This document shows, piece by piece, positions 62,368 to 64,000 of a stretch of 64,000 nucleotides of DNA (position 1 is its first letter; every line of letters begins with the position of its first letter). A model generated the notes under the pieces. That model saw nothing but the letters and a program-made list of their open reading frames with translations. It did no database searches and was not told the DNA's origin. The translations under genes and the position numbers were made by a program. Source of the stretch: Rhodonellum psychrophilum GCM71 = DSM 17998 (GTDB lineage: Bacteria > Bacteroidota > Bacteroidia > Cytophagales > Cyclobacteriaceae); NCBI RefSeq assembly GCF_000381545.1, contig NZ_KB906674.1:337814-401813 (forward strand), given 5' to 3'.

Positions 62368-63005
62368 TGAAGATCAATATAAAATATCAGCATATAGCCC
62401 AGTTTCAAACTTCTCATACGATCAATAGGCAAGAGAAGGAAATATGGATTGTCCTTCACGGTTACGGACAATTGGCGGCATTCTTTTTGAGAAAATTTGA
62501 GCCCTTATTCCGGGAAGATCGCTTGATCATTGCTCCTGAAGCCACGAATTATGGTTATTTGGAAGGATTTTCCGGAAGGGTCGGTGCCAACTGGATGACC
62601 AGCCACGAGCGGGAAATTGCCATTTCCAACAATCATCAATATCTCAACACCCTTTTGGAATCGATCTTGGAAAAATACCAAAGTCGGCCATTGATCAAGG
62701 TCTTGGGTTTTTCCCAGGGAGCAGCCACTGCCACCCGTTGGGTCGGTCAACTTTCCTTTCCGATAGACACACTTGTACTTTGGGGCGGCGGGTTTGCACA
62801 TGATTTGATCGTCAGTGAGGTTGGGCAAAAGCTCAAGGATACCCAAATGCATATTGCCATTGGTTCCTCAGATGAGTTTATGACGCCGGAGAGCCTGAAA
62901 AATCAGGAAGCACTGATAAAAAATCTTGATGTGACCGTCAAGCAGCATACATATCCAGGGGGGCATGAACTTTACCTCCCTTTATTGCAAGAAATCTTTC
63001 AATAG
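62367..63005 (+). CDS. Alpha/beta hydrolase, carboxylesterase/phospholipase-like
   Basis: The 212-residue protein has a Ser hydrolase order: oxyanion site VLHGYGQLAAFF, nucleophile GFSQGAATATRW near residue 114, an acid in IGSSDEFMTP and the His in YPGGHELYLPL. It belongs to the abhydrolase_2 family, cytosolic. Substrate unknown; coupled to cdd by overlap. Confidence 0.85.
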   Translation: MKINIKYQHIAQFQTSHTINRQEKEIWIVLHGYGQLAAFFLRKFEPLFREDRLIIAPEATNYGYLEGFSGRVGANWMTSHEREIAISNNHQYLNTLLESILEKYQSRPLIKVLGFSQGAATATRWVGQLSFPIDTLVLWGGGFAHDLIVSEVGQKLKDTQMHIAIGSSDEFMTPESLKNQEALIKNLDVTVKQHTYPGGHELYLPLLQEIFQ

Positions 63006-63094
63006 AAGTAAAAAGGATGGCTTGATCCTTAAATAATTGTTTGATCTTAACCACTAGTGTGTTAATTTTCATAAAATTTTAGCCTTCACCAATA

Positions 63095-63538
63095 ATGTTG
63101 ACCCTGTCAGAAAAAGAAGCCGAGAAAATAGCAGCACTCCTGCTAAAGGGGATGATTTGTTTTTATCAATTAGACAACAAAAAAATCTATCACCTGCCAG
63201 ATGACGAGGATTATTTCAATTATGATTTAACCCCGGAAGAAGAGGATATACTGGATGAAATTGATGAAAATCCTGATAATTTTGCCGAGTTTACCAAAAT
63301 GGAGCCCAACCAAGAACATCAGATGATGGAGCATTTTACCGATTATGTGGTAAAAGAAAAAAATTTTCAAGATGAATTGGTCAATGCCTTAAGTAAACCA
63401 AAGCCAGCCACGGGATTTAAGTTTTTGATCGACAGTTCTGGCAAGTACAAGGACAGATGGATCGAGTTCAGACTCCAGAAGTACAAAGACTGGGTGATGG
63501 AACAAGCCGATAGTTTTAATTATACCGAAGAAGAATAG
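63095..63538 (+). CDS. UPF0158 family protein
   Basis: The 147-residue acidic protein follows the UPF0158 pattern: short N-terminal beta (GMICFYQLDNKKIYHLPD), a central FAEFTKMEP and MMEHFTDYV, and the end FKFLIDSSGKYKDRWIEFR. Function unknown. It has its own terminator. Probably cytoplasmic. Confidence 0.82.
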   Translation: MLTLSEKEAEKIAALLLKGMICFYQLDNKKIYHLPDDEDYFNYDLTPEEEDILDEIDENPDNFAEFTKMEPNQEHQMMEHFTDYVVKEKNFQDELVNALSKPKPATGFKFLIDSSGKYKDRWIEFRLQKYKDWVMEQADSFNYTEEE

Positions 63539-63545
63539 ACATTAA

Positions 63546-63573
63546 AAAAGCCGCTGAGATTTCAGCGGCTTTC
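63546..63573. terminator. Terminator between UPF0158 gene and lipA
   Basis: AAAAGCCGCTGA / TCAGCGGCTTT with a GATT loop; A-run on one side and T on the other, so it can serve both convergent genes. Confidence 0.85.
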
Positions 63574-63599
63574 TTGATATATGCTAGTTTAGGGATTGC

Positions 63600-64000
63600 T
63601 TACACATTGACATGTCTTTCGGCATGATAAGAGGACCTGACCAAAGGGCCGGACTCCACGTATTTCAATCCTCTTTTTAGTCCTTCTTCGCGATACATTG
63701 CAAATACATCCGGATGGATAAACTCCGCGACTTCGATATGCATTTTGGTGGGTTGTAGATATTGTCCCAAGGTCAAAATGTCACACCCATGGGTAACAAG
63801 GTCTTCCATAGCCTTGAAAACTTCATCTTGTTTTTCTCCTAAGCCCAGCATGATTCCGGTCTTGGTTCTTTTTCCATATTCCTTGGTCAATTTGATTTGT
63901 TCCAAAGAGCGGTTGTACCTTGCCTGTGGCCGAACCCTGCGGTAAAGGCTTTCCACAGTTTCCATATTGTGGGAAACCACTTCTTGGCCGCCGCTGATCA
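63600..64000 (-). CDS. lipA: Lipoyl synthase, C-terminal part
   Basis: The frame runs off the window end (coded from beyond 64000), so only about 133 C-terminal residues are seen. They match LipA well: [47 protein letters not shown] and [16 protein letters not shown]. LipA is a radical-SAM enzyme that inserts sulfur into octanoyl groups of lipoyl domains; the iron-sulfur cysteine motifs lie outside this window. Confidence 0.95.
   Translation of the reverse strand, partial: ISGGQEVVSHNMETVESLYRRVRPQARYNRSLEQIKLTKEYGKRTKTGIMLGLGEKQDEVFKAMEDLVTHGCDILTLGQYLQPTKMHIEVAEFIHPDVFAMYREEGLKRGLKYVESGPLVRSSYHAERHVNV

Overview
The window looks like chromosomal DNA of a Bacteroidota, most likely order Cytophagales and close to Cyclobacteriaceae. 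The evidence is a type IX secretion component (PorT), proteins with type A and type B type IX sorting tails, a TonB receptor with a carboxypeptidase-like N-terminus next to a DUF4249 lipoprotein, a DUF5606 gene, and promoters with the Bacteroidota pattern TTG - about 19 nt - TAnnTTTG. The genus is an inference. No prophage, CRISPR array, intact insertion sequence or rRNA operon is visible.

Layout. 0-6.3 kb: end of a large lamin-tail surface protein, a DksA-like protein, scpB, a SprT-like protease, a small acidic lipoprotein, and the era-der GTPase pair. 6.36-7.8 kb: initiator tRNA with its own promoter and terminator, followed by a decayed islet (integrase remnant, lipoprotein, LytTR-like scrap). 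7.8-13.3 kb: a large type B sorted adhesin-like protein, two DUF2975 membrane proteins with an XRE regulator, and a broken DUF4143-type ATPase gene. 13.3-15.2 kb: a methyltransferase and a long non-coding stretch holding two copies of a repeat that recurs near 60.2 kb. 15.2-19.5 kb: arginine biosynthesis argB-argD-argC-argJ. 19.8-22.1 kb: ECF sigma, membrane anti-sigma candidate and an exported protein.

22.1-31 kb is a trans-4-hydroxyproline catabolic locus: FAD dehydrogenase, 4-hydroxyproline epimerase, 2-oxoglutarate semialdehyde dehydrogenase, DHDPS-family deaminase, AraC regulator and an exported DUF885 hydrolase. It is interrupted by a lipoprotein gene and a truncated second copy of the dehydrogenase start. 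31-36.7 kb: a second sigma/anti-sigma unit with a Spy/CpxP-like protein, then ThuA, a VanX-like dipeptidase, an SDR, porT and menG. 36.9-55 kb is mostly core housekeeping: engB, fbp, aspartate kinase, Fur-type regulator plus peroxiredoxin, waaA, rsgA, panB, murF, xerD, aroQ, a SerC-like aminotransferase, marC, rnhA and trmN6.

55-60 kb encodes an outer-membrane module (TIG/kelch lipoprotein, TonB receptor, DUF4249 lipoprotein). The end carries a saccharopine-dehydrogenase-like gene, cdd, an alpha/beta hydrolase, a UPF0158 protein and the C-terminal part of lipA. The parts least explained by known biology are the dispersed non-coding repeat, the rearranged hydroxyproline locus, and the Spy-like protein with a TonB-plug-like tail.
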